DNA of 42,946 nucleotides from Paracoccus marinaquae (GCF_018860165.1 NZ_JAHKNG010000033.1:1-42946); one strand, 5' to 3'. Numbered from the stretch's first letter, positions 7,508 to 16,970 are shown. Notes: a model not told the origin generated them from the sequence alone. Translations and numbers: made by a program.

Positions 7508-8665
7508 ATGGATCTGGAAAGTCTCCTTGCTCCGCTGGCCGGAGAACAACCCTCTGGGGTTGAGTTGCGCAATGACGCCCGGTTCCATTCAATCGAACGC
7601 CTGCTGGAGCCGGCGTCACGCCAGCATCGCGTCAAGGCCGACGGTTCGATCAACGATTCCGCCGCACCGGTGGATTGGTCCTCGGTGCTGTCGCAGGGTG
7701 AGGAACTGGCCCGTGAGGGGCGGGATCTGCGGCTACTGGTGATACTGGTCCGGGGGCTTTATGCGACCGAGGGGTTCAAGGGGCTGTCGCAGGGAATCGG
7801 CCTGTTGCAGCGCAGCGTCGGGGATTTCTGGGACAGTCTCTATCCGCGCCTGCGCGACCGAGACGACCCGCAGATGGCGGCGATCGCCCGCAGCAATGCG
7901 CTGCGGCAACTGGACAATGACGACAACGGTTTGCTGGGTGACCTCCGCTATGGGATCGCCTTCAGCCCGCGGGGTATCGGACCAGTGACATTCGATGATG
8001 TCGCAGGCATCCCGTTGTCGGATTTCGACGTGCAATCCCGGATGGCCTCGGGGCTGAGCAAGGACGAAAAGGACGCCAAACTGGCGCGGCATCAAGAGCG
8101 GGCAAATCGCGCCCGTGCCGCCTGCCGGGCCATGGCCGCCGAGCAGGGCGAGGACGTGGCGGCCATGGCGGCGGAAATCGGCACCTGTCTAGCGGGCATC
8201 GAGGCGCTGATTTCGGTTTTCGCCGAGAAAGCCGGCAGCGACGGGGCGTCCGGTCTTTCCCTACGGGAGTTGAGCGATTTTCTGGCAAGCTGCCGCAAAT
8301 CGCTGGAAACCGCTGTTGCCGAAGCCAATGCAACGACCGCCGCGACCCAACCCGACACCGGCGCGTCATCCGAGCCCGGTCCCGCCGCGGCGGCACAATC
8401 GCCTCAACCAGCACCCTCTGCGGTTGTGGGCAATGGCGCCGCAGGAAAACTGGGAGAAATCAATTCGCGCGGAGATGTCGAGATCGCGCTGGACCGGATC
8501 GTTGCCTTTTATGAACGCACCGAACCGTCAAGCCCCATTCCGCATGTCGCGCGCCGACTTCGTCGCATGGTTGCAATGGATTTCCTGCAATTGATGAACG
8601 AAATCGCGCCATCTGGATTAAAAGAATTTCGGAATATCGCTGGATTGGACGATAATAAGAAGTAA
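7508..8665 (+). CDS. tssA: TssA, T6SS baseplate/sheath assembly protein
   Basis: 385 residues. The N-terminal ImpA-type domain is plain: MDLESLLAPLAGEQPSG, VDWSSVLSQGEELAREGRDLRL, GLYATEGFKGLSQG, FWDSLYPRLRDRDDPQ. An alanine/proline-rich linker at about 275-310 precedes a C-terminal region (SRGDVEIALDRIVAFYERTEPSSPIPHVARR) typical of TssA. TssA binds the membrane complex and coordinates tube and sheath growth. It is the first gene of the tss block and follows the dyad-rich leader. The 40 bases to tssB hold no terminator. Confidence 0.93.
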   Translation: MDLESLLAPLAGEQPSGVELRNDARFHSIERLLEPASRQHRVKADGSINDSAAPVDWSSVLSQGEELAREGRDLRLLVILVRGLYATEGFKGLSQGIGLLQRSVGDFWDSLYPRLRDRDDPQMAAIARSNALRQLDNDDNGLLGDLRYGIAFSPRGIGPVTFDDVAGIPLSDFDVQSRMASGLSKDEKDAKLARHQERANRARAACRAMAAEQGEDVAAMAAEIGTCLAGIEALISVFAEKAGSDGASGLSLRELSDFLASCRKSLETAVAEANATTAATQPDTGASSEPGPAAAAQSPQPAPSAVVGNGAAGKLGEINSRGDVEIALDRIVAFYERTEPSSPIPHVARRLRRMVAMDFLQLMNEIAPSGLKEFRNIAGLDDNKK

Positions 8666-8705
8666 TTATTAATAGAGAGTGCCGGAAACTAGAAAGGGTC
8701 CGCGG

Positions 8706-9245
8706 ATGAGCGAGAGCAAGCAGAAGGTGATCGAGCGAAACAGGGCGCCGCGCGTCCAGATCGCTTACGACGTTGAGCACTATGGCAGTCCGACGACCAT
8801 TGAGCTGCCCTTTGTCATGGGTGTCATGGCTGATCTTGCGGGCGAATCCGAAACGGCCGAAGCCAGCAGGCCCGTTGGTGAGCGCAAATTCGTCGAGACG
8901 GATGCCGGCCGTTTCAGCAAGTTCATGGAGGCCCTGGCGCCACGGGTGAAGACGCGGGTGCCCAATGCCCTGCCCGCCGCCGAAGGCGAGGATGCCGAGG
9001 AAGAACTGTTCGTCGATCTCAGCTTCAAGAGCATGAGCGACTTTGCCCCTGACAAGATCGCCCAGCAGGTGCCGGCGCTGAACGAATTGCTGAAGATGCG
9101 CCAGCAGCTGGAACAGTTGCTGAGCTATATGGATGGCAAGGTCGATGCCGAAAAGCGCATCGCCCAGTTGCTGAACAACGAACCCTTGCTGCAACAGGCC
9201 GCCGAACAGGCCATGGCCGCGGCAAAATCCGGTGAGGAGGGCTGA
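8706..9245 (+). CDS. tssB: TssB, small contractile sheath subunit
   Basis: 179 residues from the ATG at 8706; AAAGGG stands eight bases upstream, whereas the frame-extending codon at 8679 lacks this signal. Family marks: a start with SESKQKVIERNRAPRVQIAYDV, then ELPFVMGVMADLAGE, ERKFVETDAGRF and the sheath-pairing region FVDLSFKSMSDFAPDKIAQQVP, followed by KMRQQLEQLLSYMDGK. TssB pairs with TssC to form the contractile sheath. tssC starts two bases after the stop, indicating coupled expression in stoichiometric amounts. Confidence 0.95.
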   Translation: MSESKQKVIERNRAPRVQIAYDVEHYGSPTTIELPFVMGVMADLAGESETAEASRPVGERKFVETDAGRFSKFMEALAPRVKTRVPNALPAAEGEDAEEELFVDLSFKSMSDFAPDKIAQQVPALNELLKMRQQLEQLLSYMDGKVDAEKRIAQLLNNEPLLQQAAEQAMAAAKSGEEG

Positions 9246-9247
9246 GC

Positions 9248-10756
9248 ATGGCCGAGGAGAAAAAGGAAGCCGCAGCCGGTGTAGCCGAGGCGGAAGCCAT
9301 TGATCTGGCCGAGTTCAGCGAGCTTCTTGAGAAGGATTTCCGGGTCAAGGACAGCGAGGGCGAAAAGCTGAAGGAACTGGTCTCGAACCTCGCGGTCGCG
9401 GCCAAGGAACGATCGGGCACGGCGACGATCTCGGGCAATGCGATCAAGTCGATCAAGTCGCTGATCGCCGGGATCGACCAGATGCTGTCCAAGCAGATGA
9501 ACGAGATCCTGCATGACGAGAAGCTGCGCAAGATCGAGGGGACGTGGCGCGGCTTGCATTATCTGGTCAACAATACCGAGACCGATTCAAAGCTGAAGAT
9601 CCGCGTCCTGAACATCAAGAAGGACGAACTGGCCGACGTTCTGGAGGACTATGAAGGCCAGATGTGGGACCAGTCGCCGGTCTTCAAGAAGATCTACACT
9701 GACGAATATTCCATGTTCGGCGGCGAGCCGATCGGCTGCATCATCGGCGATTATGAGTTCGGCCACAAACCGAAGGATGTCGGCCTGCTGCGGAACCTGT
9801 CAGGCGTCTGTGCCTCGGCCCATGCGCCCTTCATCGCCGCCGCCGCGCCGCAGCTGTTCCGCATGGAAAGCTGGCAGGAGCTGCCGAACCCGCAGGATCT
9901 GCAGCAGATCGTGTCGGGGCCGGAATACGCAAGCTGGCAATCCCTGCGCGAAAGCGAGGATGCGCGATATATCGGCCTTGCCATGCCGCGTGTCCTGGGG
10001 CGGCTGCCCTATGGTGCCGATACGGTGCCGGTCAAGGGCTTCGACTTCGAGGAACGGATCGACGGCAAGCATGACCACTATGTCTGGATGAACGCTGCCT
10101 TCGCGATGGGCGTCAACATCAACCGCAGCCACAAGCTGTATGGCTGGGGAACGCAGATCCGGGGCGTGGAATCGGGTGGCACAGTGTTGAATCTGCCGGT
10201 CCATACCTTCCCGACCGATGATGGCAGCGTGGCGATGAAATGCCCGACCGAGATCGCCATCGACGACCGGCGCGAGGCGGAACTGGCCAAGCTGGGGATG
10301 ATGCCGATCCTGCACCGCAAGAATACCGATGTCGCGGCCTTCATCGGCGCGCACAGCCTGCAGGATGACGAGGCCCGCGCCGGCCGGCTGGTCGATCCAG
10401 ACGCACAGGCGAACGAACGGCTGTCGGCGAACCTGCCCTATCTGTTCCCGGTGTCTCGGTTCGCGCATTACCTGAAGGCCATCGCGCGCGACAAGGTGGG
10501 CACGTTCAAGGAACGCAACGACATGCAGAAATGGCTGTCGGAATGGATCAACCGCTATGTGCTGGCCAATCCCGCCATGGCCGACGACCGGGCCAAGGCC
10601 AAGCGCCCGCTGGCGGCGGCCGAGGTTCAGGTCGACAGTGTCGAGGGCCGGCCGGGTTATTACAATGCCCGCTTCTTCCTGCGCCCGCATTATCAGCTGG
10701 AGGGCATCAATGCGAGCCTCCGGCTGGTCTCGGAACTGCCGTCGGTCAAGGGCTAG
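9248..10756 (+). CDS. tssC: TssC, large contractile sheath subunit
   Basis: 502 residues, the normal family length. Marks include EGTWRGLHYLVNNTETDSKLKIR, FGGEPIGCIIGDYEF, LRNLSGVCASAHAPFIAAAAP, AMPRVLGRLPYG, FAHYLKAIARDKVG and NARFFLRPHYQLEGINASLRLVSELP at the end. It forms the sheath with TssB, and contraction drives the Hcp tube; ClpV (40060-42786) recycles the contracted sheath. It begins two bases after tssB and is followed by a terminator-like hairpin before hcp. Confidence 0.96.
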   Translation: MAEEKKEAAAGVAEAEAIDLAEFSELLEKDFRVKDSEGEKLKELVSNLAVAAKERSGTATISGNAIKSIKSLIAGIDQMLSKQMNEILHDEKLRKIEGTWRGLHYLVNNTETDSKLKIRVLNIKKDELADVLEDYEGQMWDQSPVFKKIYTDEYSMFGGEPIGCIIGDYEFGHKPKDVGLLRNLSGVCASAHAPFIAAAAPQLFRMESWQELPNPQDLQQIVSGPEYASWQSLRESEDARYIGLAMPRVLGRLPYGADTVPVKGFDFEERIDGKHDHYVWMNAAFAMGVNINRSHKLYGWGTQIRGVESGGTVLNLPVHTFPTDDGSVAMKCPTEIAIDDRREAELAKLGMMPILHRKNTDVAAFIGAHSLQDDEARAGRLVDPDAQANERLSANLPYLFPVSRFAHYLKAIARDKVGTFKERNDMQKWLSEWINRYVLANPAMADDRAKAKRPLAAAEVQVDSVEGRPGYYNARFFLRPHYQLEGINASLRLVSELPSVKG

Positions 10757-10793
10757 CGGCGGGATGCGGCCCTGGCCGCCACATGATCGGCGG

Positions 10794-10820
10794 CAGGCCG
10801 GATTCTGGCCTGTCATTTTT
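10794..10820 (+). terminator. Intrinsic terminator-like hairpin between tssC and hcp
   Basis: CAGGCC (10794-10799) pairs with GGCCTG (10807-10812) around a 7-base loop, and a T-run (10816-10820) follows after TCA. This is a good rho-independent terminator shape in the 130-base gap between tssC and hcp. Because the tss genes continue on the same strand, it may act as a partial terminator or processing site that sets hcp level apart from the sheath genes. Confidence 0.55.
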
Positions 10821-10886
10821 CCGGCGGCCTCCGGCGGTCGAGTTTGGACCTTGAGACCCACAACCTGGTAGTGAAAGGACAAGTAA

Positions 10887-11363
10887 ATGGCATTCAGTGG
10901 CTATCTGCAAATCGAAGACGTTCCCGGCGAAAGCAAGCGCGCGGGCCACGAGGACGAGATCGTCATCTCGTCATTTTCCTGGGGGGCGATGCGGGCGGCC
11001 TTCCGCAATTCGGGCGGCCAGCGCGAGAGCGGTCTGCCCGAGGTTCAGTCCGTGTCGATCAGCAAGGATTATGACGCCTCATCGCCCTATCTGGCACTGG
11101 CCTGCATCAAGGCCAAGAACCTTGGCGACGTGGTGCTGACCCTGCGCAAGGACCAGGGTGACGAGCATTCCGACTATCTGACCATGACCCTGACCAATAC
11201 GCTGGTCGAAAACTATCAGGTCTCGGGCGGTGGTGGCGGCAACGCGGTCGACAGCCTGTCGCTCAGCTTCGACTCGATCAAGGTCAAATATGTGCAGGAT
11301 GCCGACGACCTGACGGCCGGCGGCGAACATGAGGTCGAATACGACGTGTTGGCCGCGAAATGA
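10887..11363 (+). CDS. hcp: Hcp (TssD), T6SS inner tube protein
   Basis: 158 residues, normal for the family. It starts MAFSGYLQIEDVPGES, carries EIVISSFSWGAM, SVSISKDYDASSPYLALACIKAK and VLTLRKDQGDEHSDYLTMTLTNTLVENYQVSGGGGG, and ends VEYDVLAAK. Hexameric rings stack into the tube propelled by sheath contraction, and it can carry small effectors. GTGAAAGGA lies ahead of the ATG. The preceding terminator-like hairpin suggests separate control from tssBC. Confidence 0.95.
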   Translation: MAFSGYLQIEDVPGESKRAGHEDEIVISSFSWGAMRAAFRNSGGQRESGLPEVQSVSISKDYDASSPYLALACIKAKNLGDVVLTLRKDQGDEHSDYLTMTLTNTLVENYQVSGGGGGNAVDSLSLSFDSIKVKYVQDADDLTAGGEHEVEYDVLAAK

Positions 11364-11389
11364 GCGTTGCCCGCGGGCAGGGCTGACAG

Positions 11390-12109
11390 GTGGCCGAGCG
11401 AACTGACATGCAGCCTTCCCTTCGCGAGGCGGTTCAACCCTCTTTGTGGGATCGCCTCGTGGATGAGTTGCATGGGCTGGGCGCTGAAACGGCGGCGCTG
11501 CGGCGAGATCTGGCCAGAAAGCTGGGAGGAGAGCAGCCGGTCGCAGCGTTGCTGGCCGAAGGCGCGCGCGCGATCGAGGCCGACGATACACTGGATGACG
11601 AGACGAAACGGCGGGCGCACCGGCTGGCCCGTCTTGTCCAGCGTCAGCAACGGCTGGAGGAAGGCGGCGTGATCGTCACGCCCGATGTCCTGCGCGAGGC
11701 CGTGCGCCGCGACATCGAGATGCTGTTCAATATCGAGCGTTTCGAGGCCGCCTATCTGCTGAGCGAGCGCGAGTTGAGCGGAACCACCATCCCCGAGGAT
11801 CTGCTGCGGGATTACCCCGAGGTGCGCCGTTCGGTGGTGAATTACGGGGTTCCGTCCTTTTCGGGACGGCACGGGTCGGATTTCGATCCCGACGCCCTGT
11901 CGCGGGAACTGGTCGAGGTGCTGCGCATCTTCGAGCCGCGTCTGCGGCGCGACACGATCAAGGTCAAGGTTTCGACCAGCGACAAGACGGGTCTGCGGAT
12001 CGAGATCGACGCGCTTCTGATGCTGTCGCCGGTGCCGGAACGGTTGCGGCTGTCCACCATGATCGATCTGGACAATGGCCGCGCCGTGACCTCGATGGAG
12101 GAGCGGTGA
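11390..12109 (+). CDS. tssE: TssE, gp25-like baseplate protein
   Basis: 239 residues from a GTG at 11390 (an ATG at 11408 is the alternative but has no clear ribosome-binding site). The C-terminal half is the gp25-like domain: LREAVRRDIEMLFNIERFEA, DYPEVRRSVVNYGVPSFSGRHG, FDPDALSRELVEVLRIFEPRL, IEIDALLMLSPVPERLRL. The N-terminal 100 residues are a helical extension, making it longer than the common 130-180-residue TssE. It joins the baseplate wedge with TssF, TssG and TssK. It overlaps tssF by one base (TGATG). Confidence 0.9.
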   Translation: MAERTDMQPSLREAVQPSLWDRLVDELHGLGAETAALRRDLARKLGGEQPVAALLAEGARAIEADDTLDDETKRRAHRLARLVQRQQRLEEGGVIVTPDVLREAVRRDIEMLFNIERFEAAYLLSERELSGTTIPEDLLRDYPEVRRSVVNYGVPSFSGRHGSDFDPDALSRELVEVLRIFEPRLRRDTIKVKVSTSDKTGLRIEIDALLMLSPVPERLRLSTMIDLDNGRAVTSMEER

Positions 12110-13992
12110 TGGACCGCGTCTTTCTGGATTATTACGAAGAAGAACTGCAGCATATCCGTTCGCTTGCGACAGAATTTTCGGCGCTGCATCCCAATGTCGC
12201 GCGCAACCTGTCGATGGATTCGGTGCCCTGCCCCGACCCCTATGTCGAGCGGTTGCTGGAAGGTGTGGCCTTTCTGGCGGCGCGGACCCGGCTGAAGGTC
12301 GATGCGGAATCCAGCCGCTTTGTCCGCGACATGATCGACACGCTTTATCCCGATCTGGCGGGGCCGGCCCCGGCGATGACGATTGCCGAATTCGCGCCGG
12401 GGCCGCAGGTCGATGTGATGGTCGAAGGCCATGTCGTGCGGCGGGGAACGCGGCTGGTATCTTCGCTGCGCGAGGGTACAAGGACCCGCTGCACCTATAC
12501 CACCGCGCAGGCGGTGCGGATGTGGCCGCTGCGGCTGATGGCTGCGGATTATCTGCAGGACAAGGGCGCGCTGATGCAGGCCGGTCTGTCCGAGCGCGCG
12601 ACCCGCGATGCAAGCGCCGGACTGCGGCTGAAGATTACGCGCCGCGGCGTCGGCCCGCTGTCGGAATTGTCGCTGGATTCCCTGCCGGTCTTTTTCGGCG
12701 CCGGACAGCGTGGCGGGGCGATCTTCGATGCGATCTTCGGCTTCGGCGCGGGCGCGGTTGCGCGACCGGCCGATGGCAAGTCGGTCTTTACCATGATCGG
12801 ACAGCCCGCGATGGTCGGGATCAAGGATGACGAGGCATTGCTTCCCCGCGTCCGGCAATCCTTCGAGGGCTACCGGCTGCTGCGCGAATATTTCCTGATG
12901 CCCGAGCGGTTTCACTTTGTCCGCCTGAACGGCCTGTCGGGCGCCGTGCAGGCTTGCAGCCAGGTCCAGATGGCGGTCGAGATCGTGATCCTGCTGTCCC
13001 GGCCAAGGGCTGAACTGACGGGGATCTCAGCCGCGGATTTCAGACTGTTCGCCACCCCTCTGGTCAATCTGTTCGAGCATGAATGCAATATCGTCGAGTT
13101 GCGGCAGGGCCGGTCGGCCCATCCGGTCCATGCCGACCGGACCCGCCCCAAGGATTTCGAGATTTTCCGGCTGCTGCGCGTCGATGATGCCGCCGCCGAA
13201 GGCGCGCAAGCCAGTCTTGCCCCGCTGATCTCGGTCGAGGCGCGGACAGAAAATGGCCATGTCTATACCACCGAGCGCCGCCCGCGCCGGCCCGACACCG
13301 AAGAGGTGCGGCGTGGACAGACCCGGTCCAGCTATTCCGGGGACGATTTCTATATCTCCGTCGCGCGCCCCGCCGGCACGCCCCGGGCCGCGCCGATCAC
13401 GCAACTGGATATCCGCGCGCTCTGCACCAATCGCGACCTGCCGATCCTTGACGACCGACCGACCCTGACGCTGGAAACGGGCGATCCGGTCCAGCAGGTC
13501 AGGCTGCTTGGCCCGATGCGGCGTCCGCGCCCCTCGCTGCGTGCCAGCCTGCCCTCGGGGGCGACGGACGACCGGAAGATGGATGATCTGACCTGGCGCT
13601 GGATCTCGCAGCTCAGCCTCAATCACCTGTCACTGGCGGTCGATGACAAGGATGCCGAGCCGCTGCGCGCCCTGATCCGGCTTTATGCCGACCGCGGCGA
13701 TCCGGCCCTGGCCCAGCATGGCGAGGCGCTGACCCGCGTGACATCCCGCGCCGTGGTGGACCGGCTGGATATTCGCGGGCCGCTTTGCTTTGCGCATGGG
13801 ACCGAGATCACGCTGGGCATCAACGAAGCATTGCTGTCCGGTGGCAGCCAGTTGCTGCTTTCGGCGTTGCTTGCACGGCTGTTCAGCCGGCAGGCGGCGA
13901 TCAATTCCTTTGTCCGGTCGAAGACGAGGCTGGTTCAGTCGCAGATGGAGGTGGTATGGCCGATGACGACCGGCACCCGGGCGCTGATCTGA
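12109..13992 (+). CDS. tssF: TssF, T6SS baseplate wedge protein
   Basis: 627 residues, the usual size. It opens with MDRVFLDYYEEELQHIRSLA, then LHPNVARNLSM, DPYVERLLEGVAFLAARTRLKVD and LYPDLAGPAPAMTIAEFAPG, all hallmark TssF stretches, and FMIGQPAM-like, LREYFLMPERFHFVRLNGL and INSFVRSKTRL parts follow. I use the ATG at 12109 with GGAGGAG upstream, not the GTG one codon earlier. It overlaps tssG by 37 bases. TssF and TssG form the wedge with TssE and contact TssK. Confidence 0.95.
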   Translation: MDRVFLDYYEEELQHIRSLATEFSALHPNVARNLSMDSVPCPDPYVERLLEGVAFLAARTRLKVDAESSRFVRDMIDTLYPDLAGPAPAMTIAEFAPGPQVDVMVEGHVVRRGTRLVSSLREGTRTRCTYTTAQAVRMWPLRLMAADYLQDKGALMQAGLSERATRDASAGLRLKITRRGVGPLSELSLDSLPVFFGAGQRGGAIFDAIFGFGAGAVARPADGKSVFTMIGQPAMVGIKDDEALLPRVRQSFEGYRLLREYFLMPERFHFVRLNGLSGAVQACSQVQMAVEIVILLSRPRAELTGISAADFRLFATPLVNLFEHECNIVELRQGRSAHPVHADRTRPKDFEIFRLLRVDDAAAEGAQASLAPLISVEARTENGHVYTTERRPRRPDTEEVRRGQTRSSYSGDDFYISVARPAGTPRAAPITQLDIRALCTNRDLPILDDRPTLTLETGDPVQQVRLLGPMRRPRPSLRASLPSGATDDRKMDDLTWRWISQLSLNHLSLAVDDKDAEPLRALIRLYADRGDPALAQHGEALTRVTSRAVVDRLDIRGPLCFAHGTEITLGINEALLSGGSQLLLSALLARLFSRQAAINSFVRSKTRLVQSQMEVVWPMTTGTRALI

Positions 13993-15035
13993 CCGCAGAT
14001 CCCAACGACGCGACGGTGCCCGAGATTGCCGACATGGATTTCTTCGAACTGCTGCGGCAGCTTGAAACCGCGACCATGCGGTTTGGCCGGGCGGGCGGCG
14101 CGGCGGCCGAACCCGCGCGGCTGGCCCAGCAGCCACGGCAATCCTTCGCCGCCAGCGATCTGGCCGAGTTCACGCCGGGCCGCGACGGGCGCAAGCCGCA
14201 GATCGCGGTGAACGTGCTGGGCCTGATCGGCCCCGAGGGTCCGATGCCCCTGCATCTGACCCGCTGGATCATCGCGCGCCAGTCCAGCCGCTGGTTCGCC
14301 GGCGCCGACAGCAGCGGCGCCACGGCGGATACGTCCTTTCTCGATTTCATCAACATGATGCAGCACCGGATGATGGCGCTTTACTGGCGTGCCTGGGCGG
14401 ATGCCCGGCCTTCGGTTCAGATCGCCCACGACGATGGCGGTCGGGTCCTGGCGATCATGCGGGCGCTGGCCGGGATCGGATTGCCGGGCAGCCGCAGCAG
14501 CGACCCGCGCATCGACGGCGCGAAGCTGCGGCATGCGACATCGCTGGCGCAGGAGGTGCGCGGACCCGACCGGCTGATCTCGTTCCTGCAATCGGTGCTG
14601 GGCGTTCCGGTCGCATTGTCGGAATTCGTGGGCGTCTGGCTGGATATTCCAGATCACCTGCAGACCCGGATCGGGGTTCAGCATAACCGGCTGAATGCCG
14701 GCGCGATGGTCGGTGGGCGGCGTTTCGACCGCCAGTCCCGGGCCGAGATCCGGCTTGGCCCCCTGACACGCGCACAGTTCGACCACTTCATAGACGATCC
14801 GCGCAACCGGGCACGCCTGCGGCAGGCCGTGGTGTTTGCCCAGGGAAACGATATCGATTTCGATCTGCGGCTGGTTCTGGCGGCCGGCGAGGTGCCGCGT
14901 GCGCGGCTTGGGCATTGCCGGTTGGGCCTGACCACATGGATCGACCCCAAGGAAAACCGCGATGCCGATGATCTCTGCTATACTCGGGTCAACGGCGAAG
15001 CTGAGGTGCCCAAAGCGGAACGGGATGCGGCATGA
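13956..15035 (+). CDS. tssG: TssG, T6SS baseplate wedge protein
   Basis: 359 residues from the ATG at 13956, preceded by GGAGGTGG, a strong ribosome-binding site inside the end of tssF; the frame is open further upstream but that part is not family-like. Marks: DMDFFELLRQLETATMRFG, RKPQIAVNVLGLIGPEGPMPLHLTRWI, FLDFINMMQHRMMALYWRAWADARP, LGVPVALSEFVGVWLDIP, AEIRLGPLTRAQFDHFI. It ends in an ATGA overlap with the FHA gene. TssG completes the TssFG wedge. Confidence 0.94.
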   Translation: MADDDRHPGADLTADPNDATVPEIADMDFFELLRQLETATMRFGRAGGAAAEPARLAQQPRQSFAASDLAEFTPGRDGRKPQIAVNVLGLIGPEGPMPLHLTRWIIARQSSRWFAGADSSGATADTSFLDFINMMQHRMMALYWRAWADARPSVQIAHDDGGRVLAIMRALAGIGLPGSRSSDPRIDGAKLRHATSLAQEVRGPDRLISFLQSVLGVPVALSEFVGVWLDIPDHLQTRIGVQHNRLNAGAMVGGRRFDRQSRAEIRLGPLTRAQFDHFIDDPRNRARLRQAVVFAQGNDIDFDLRLVLAAGEVPRARLGHCRLGLTTWIDPKENRDADDLCYTRVNGEAEVPKAERDAA

Positions 15036-16480
15036 GTGTAAGACTGGTCATTGAGTCCTCTCCCCACGCGCAGGCAGTGACCGAGCGCGTCTTTACCGGC
15101 GGGCGGCTGGTCATCGGGCGCAGCGATGATGCCGACTGGTCGCTGAACGACCCTGACATGTATGTCTCGCGCCAGCATTGCATCCTGACCGAACAGAACG
15201 GCCAGGTGATGGCGACGGATGCCTCCAGCAGCGGGTTGTTCATCGACAACGCCGCGCATCCCGTGGGCGCCAGCAAATCGGTGCCGATCGAGCCGGGGAT
15301 GCGACTGCGCATGGGCGATTTCGTGCTGCGCGTCGAGGCGTTGACCGGAACCGCGCCCGCGCCGCGCGCGCCCGAGAGCAGCGGCATGGTCTTCGATTTC
15401 AGCCGCCGCGAGGACGAGCCACCCGCCGCCGAACCCGTCCCGCGCCCGAAGGATCTGCCCGATCCCTTCGGCCTGTCCAGCAAGGCCCGCAGTCACGAAC
15501 GCGCGCGCCCAGCCGCGCCGCCGAAGCCGCTGGATCAGGAGGATGCCTTCGGCCTCGATCTGCGCAGTGCCTTCGAGCAGCCTGCGACACCGGCACCCCT
15601 ACGCCCCGAGCCGCGCCAGAACACGGGCGACTATTTCGACAGCCCGTCGCCGACCCCATCGGTGCCGCCGAACACGCCGGTCGAAGCGCCCGCGCCGATG
15701 CCCGCCCGGAAGCCGGATATCTTTGCCGACTGGGACGGAGCGCCCGCCGATCTGCCGCCCGATCTTCCCCACACCTCCGTGGCGCCGCAACTGGAACCTG
15801 CGCCCATGCCCGAACCCGAGGCGTCGCGCCCGCGGCCCGTTGCGGCCCCGGCGCAGGAGCCGGTGCCGCACTTCCGGCAACAGCAGGCCGCGACGCCGTC
15901 CGGCATCGGCCAAGACCCCTATGAGGCACTTCTGCGCGGCATGGGTCTGGACCCGGCGCAATTCGGCGGCGATCCGGTGCAGCAGGCCGAGCAGATCGGC
16001 CGGTCCATGCGGATTCTGGTCGAAGGCCTGATGCAGCAGTTGCGCACCCGAGCGATGGCCAAGCAGAAGGCGCGGGTCGCGCAGACGATTGTTGCCAGTT
16101 CCGATGTGAACCCGTTGAAATTCCTCGCCACCCCGGATGATGTGCTGACCAGTCTGGTCCAGCCGCGCAGCCGGGGCTATCTTGGCGCCGAGGATGCGCT
16201 GAACGAGGCTTTCCGCGACCTCACCGACCATCAACTGCGCACCTGGGCGGCATTGCAGACGGCATTGCGGCGGATGATCGACCGGTTCGACCCGGCCGAG
16301 ATCGAAAAGGCGATGGCGGATGTCGGCCTTCTGGAAAGCCTGATCGCGGGTGGCCGCAGCGCCAAGCTGTGGCGCCTTTACGAAGAACGCTATCGCGAGA
16401 TCGCCCGTTCGGCCGAAGATCAGTTTCTGGGCGAGGTCGGGGCCGATTTTCGCGAAGCTTATGAAAGTGGAAGGAGTTAG
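15032..16480 (+). CDS. tagH: FHA-domain T6SS regulator/scaffold (TagH-type)
   Basis: 482 residues. The N-terminal FHA domain (about 5-105) has the phosphothreonine-binding marks LVIGRSDDADWSL (GRS at 29-31), VSRQHC (45-50) and a SSSGLFIDN stretch (65-73). A long proline/alanine-rich linker (about 110-290) leads to a C-terminal helical domain (YEALLRGMGLDPAQF, GLMQQLRTRAMAKQKAR, FRDLTDHQLRTWAALQTALRRMIDRFDPAEIE) typical of T6SS FHA proteins. It is the expected partner of the PpkA-type kinase, PppA-type phosphatase and TagF in the threonine phosphorylation pathway. It overlaps tssG by ATGA; tssJ follows at once. Confidence 0.92.
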   Translation: MSVRLVIESSPHAQAVTERVFTGGRLVIGRSDDADWSLNDPDMYVSRQHCILTEQNGQVMATDASSSGLFIDNAAHPVGASKSVPIEPGMRLRMGDFVLRVEALTGTAPAPRAPESSGMVFDFSRREDEPPAAEPVPRPKDLPDPFGLSSKARSHERARPAAPPKPLDQEDAFGLDLRSAFEQPATPAPLRPEPRQNTGDYFDSPSPTPSVPPNTPVEAPAPMPARKPDIFADWDGAPADLPPDLPHTSVAPQLEPAPMPEPEASRPRPVAAPAQEPVPHFRQQQAATPSGIGQDPYEALLRGMGLDPAQFGGDPVQQAEQIGRSMRILVEGLMQQLRTRAMAKQKARVAQTIVASSDVNPLKFLATPDDVLTSLVQPRSRGYLGAEDALNEAFRDLTDHQLRTWAALQTALRRMIDRFDPAEIEKAMADVGLLESLIAGGRSAKLWRLYEERYREIARSAEDQFLGEVGADFREAYESGRS

Positions 16481-16484
16481 CACG

Positions 16485-16949
16485 ATGAAGATCCATTTCA
16501 ACAGACGAATCCTTCTTGCTGCTGCCGGCGCCGCCGCGCTGCTGCTGGCAGGTTGTGGAGGCGAGACGCCGCCGACTGTGCTGGCCGTCACGGCGCAGGG
16601 ATCGGCGGGCATGAATCCCGGCCCGGATGGCGTCGACCGCCCGGTGACGGTGAATGTGCTGCAGCTGTCGGGCACCGGCGCCTTCGACGCCGCCGATTAC
16701 CTTGCCCTGCAGGATCCGGCGACGGCGCTTGGATCCGATCTGGTCAAGGCCGATCAGATCGTGCTGGCACCCGGCGCGACGGTGGTGCGGTCGGTTCCCG
16801 TGCAGGCAGGCGTCACCGCCATCGGCGTCACGGCCGGCTTCCGCGATCCGACCGGCCGGACCGTGCGTCAGAAAATTCCGGTTCCCGCCGCCTCGTCCCC
16901 GGTGACCATCTCGGTCGGGTCCGGCGGGCTGTCGGTAAGTGGTGGCTGA
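16485..16949 (+). CDS. tssJ: TssJ, outer-membrane lipoprotein of the T6SS membrane complex
   Basis: 154 residues from the ATG at 16485, with AAGGAG nine bases ahead. The N-terminus is a lipoprotein signal (KIHFNRRILLAAAGAAALLLAGC) with lipobox LLAGC, lipidated Cys24, followed by Gly rather than Asp, which fits outer-membrane sorting. The body has TssJ-like beta segments: RPVTVNVLQLSGTGAFDAADY, GSDLVKADQIVLAPGAT, TAIGVTAGFRD. TssJ anchors TssM to the outer membrane. tssK follows 21 bases later. Confidence 0.92.
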   Translation: MKIHFNRRILLAAAGAAALLLAGCGGETPPTVLAVTAQGSAGMNPGPDGVDRPVTVNVLQLSGTGAFDAADYLALQDPATALGSDLVKADQIVLAPGATVVRSVPVQAGVTAIGVTAGFRDPTGRTVRQKIPVPAASSPVTISVGSGGLSVSGG

Positions 16950-16970
16950 GGCCCGAGCGGCGGGAAACGC

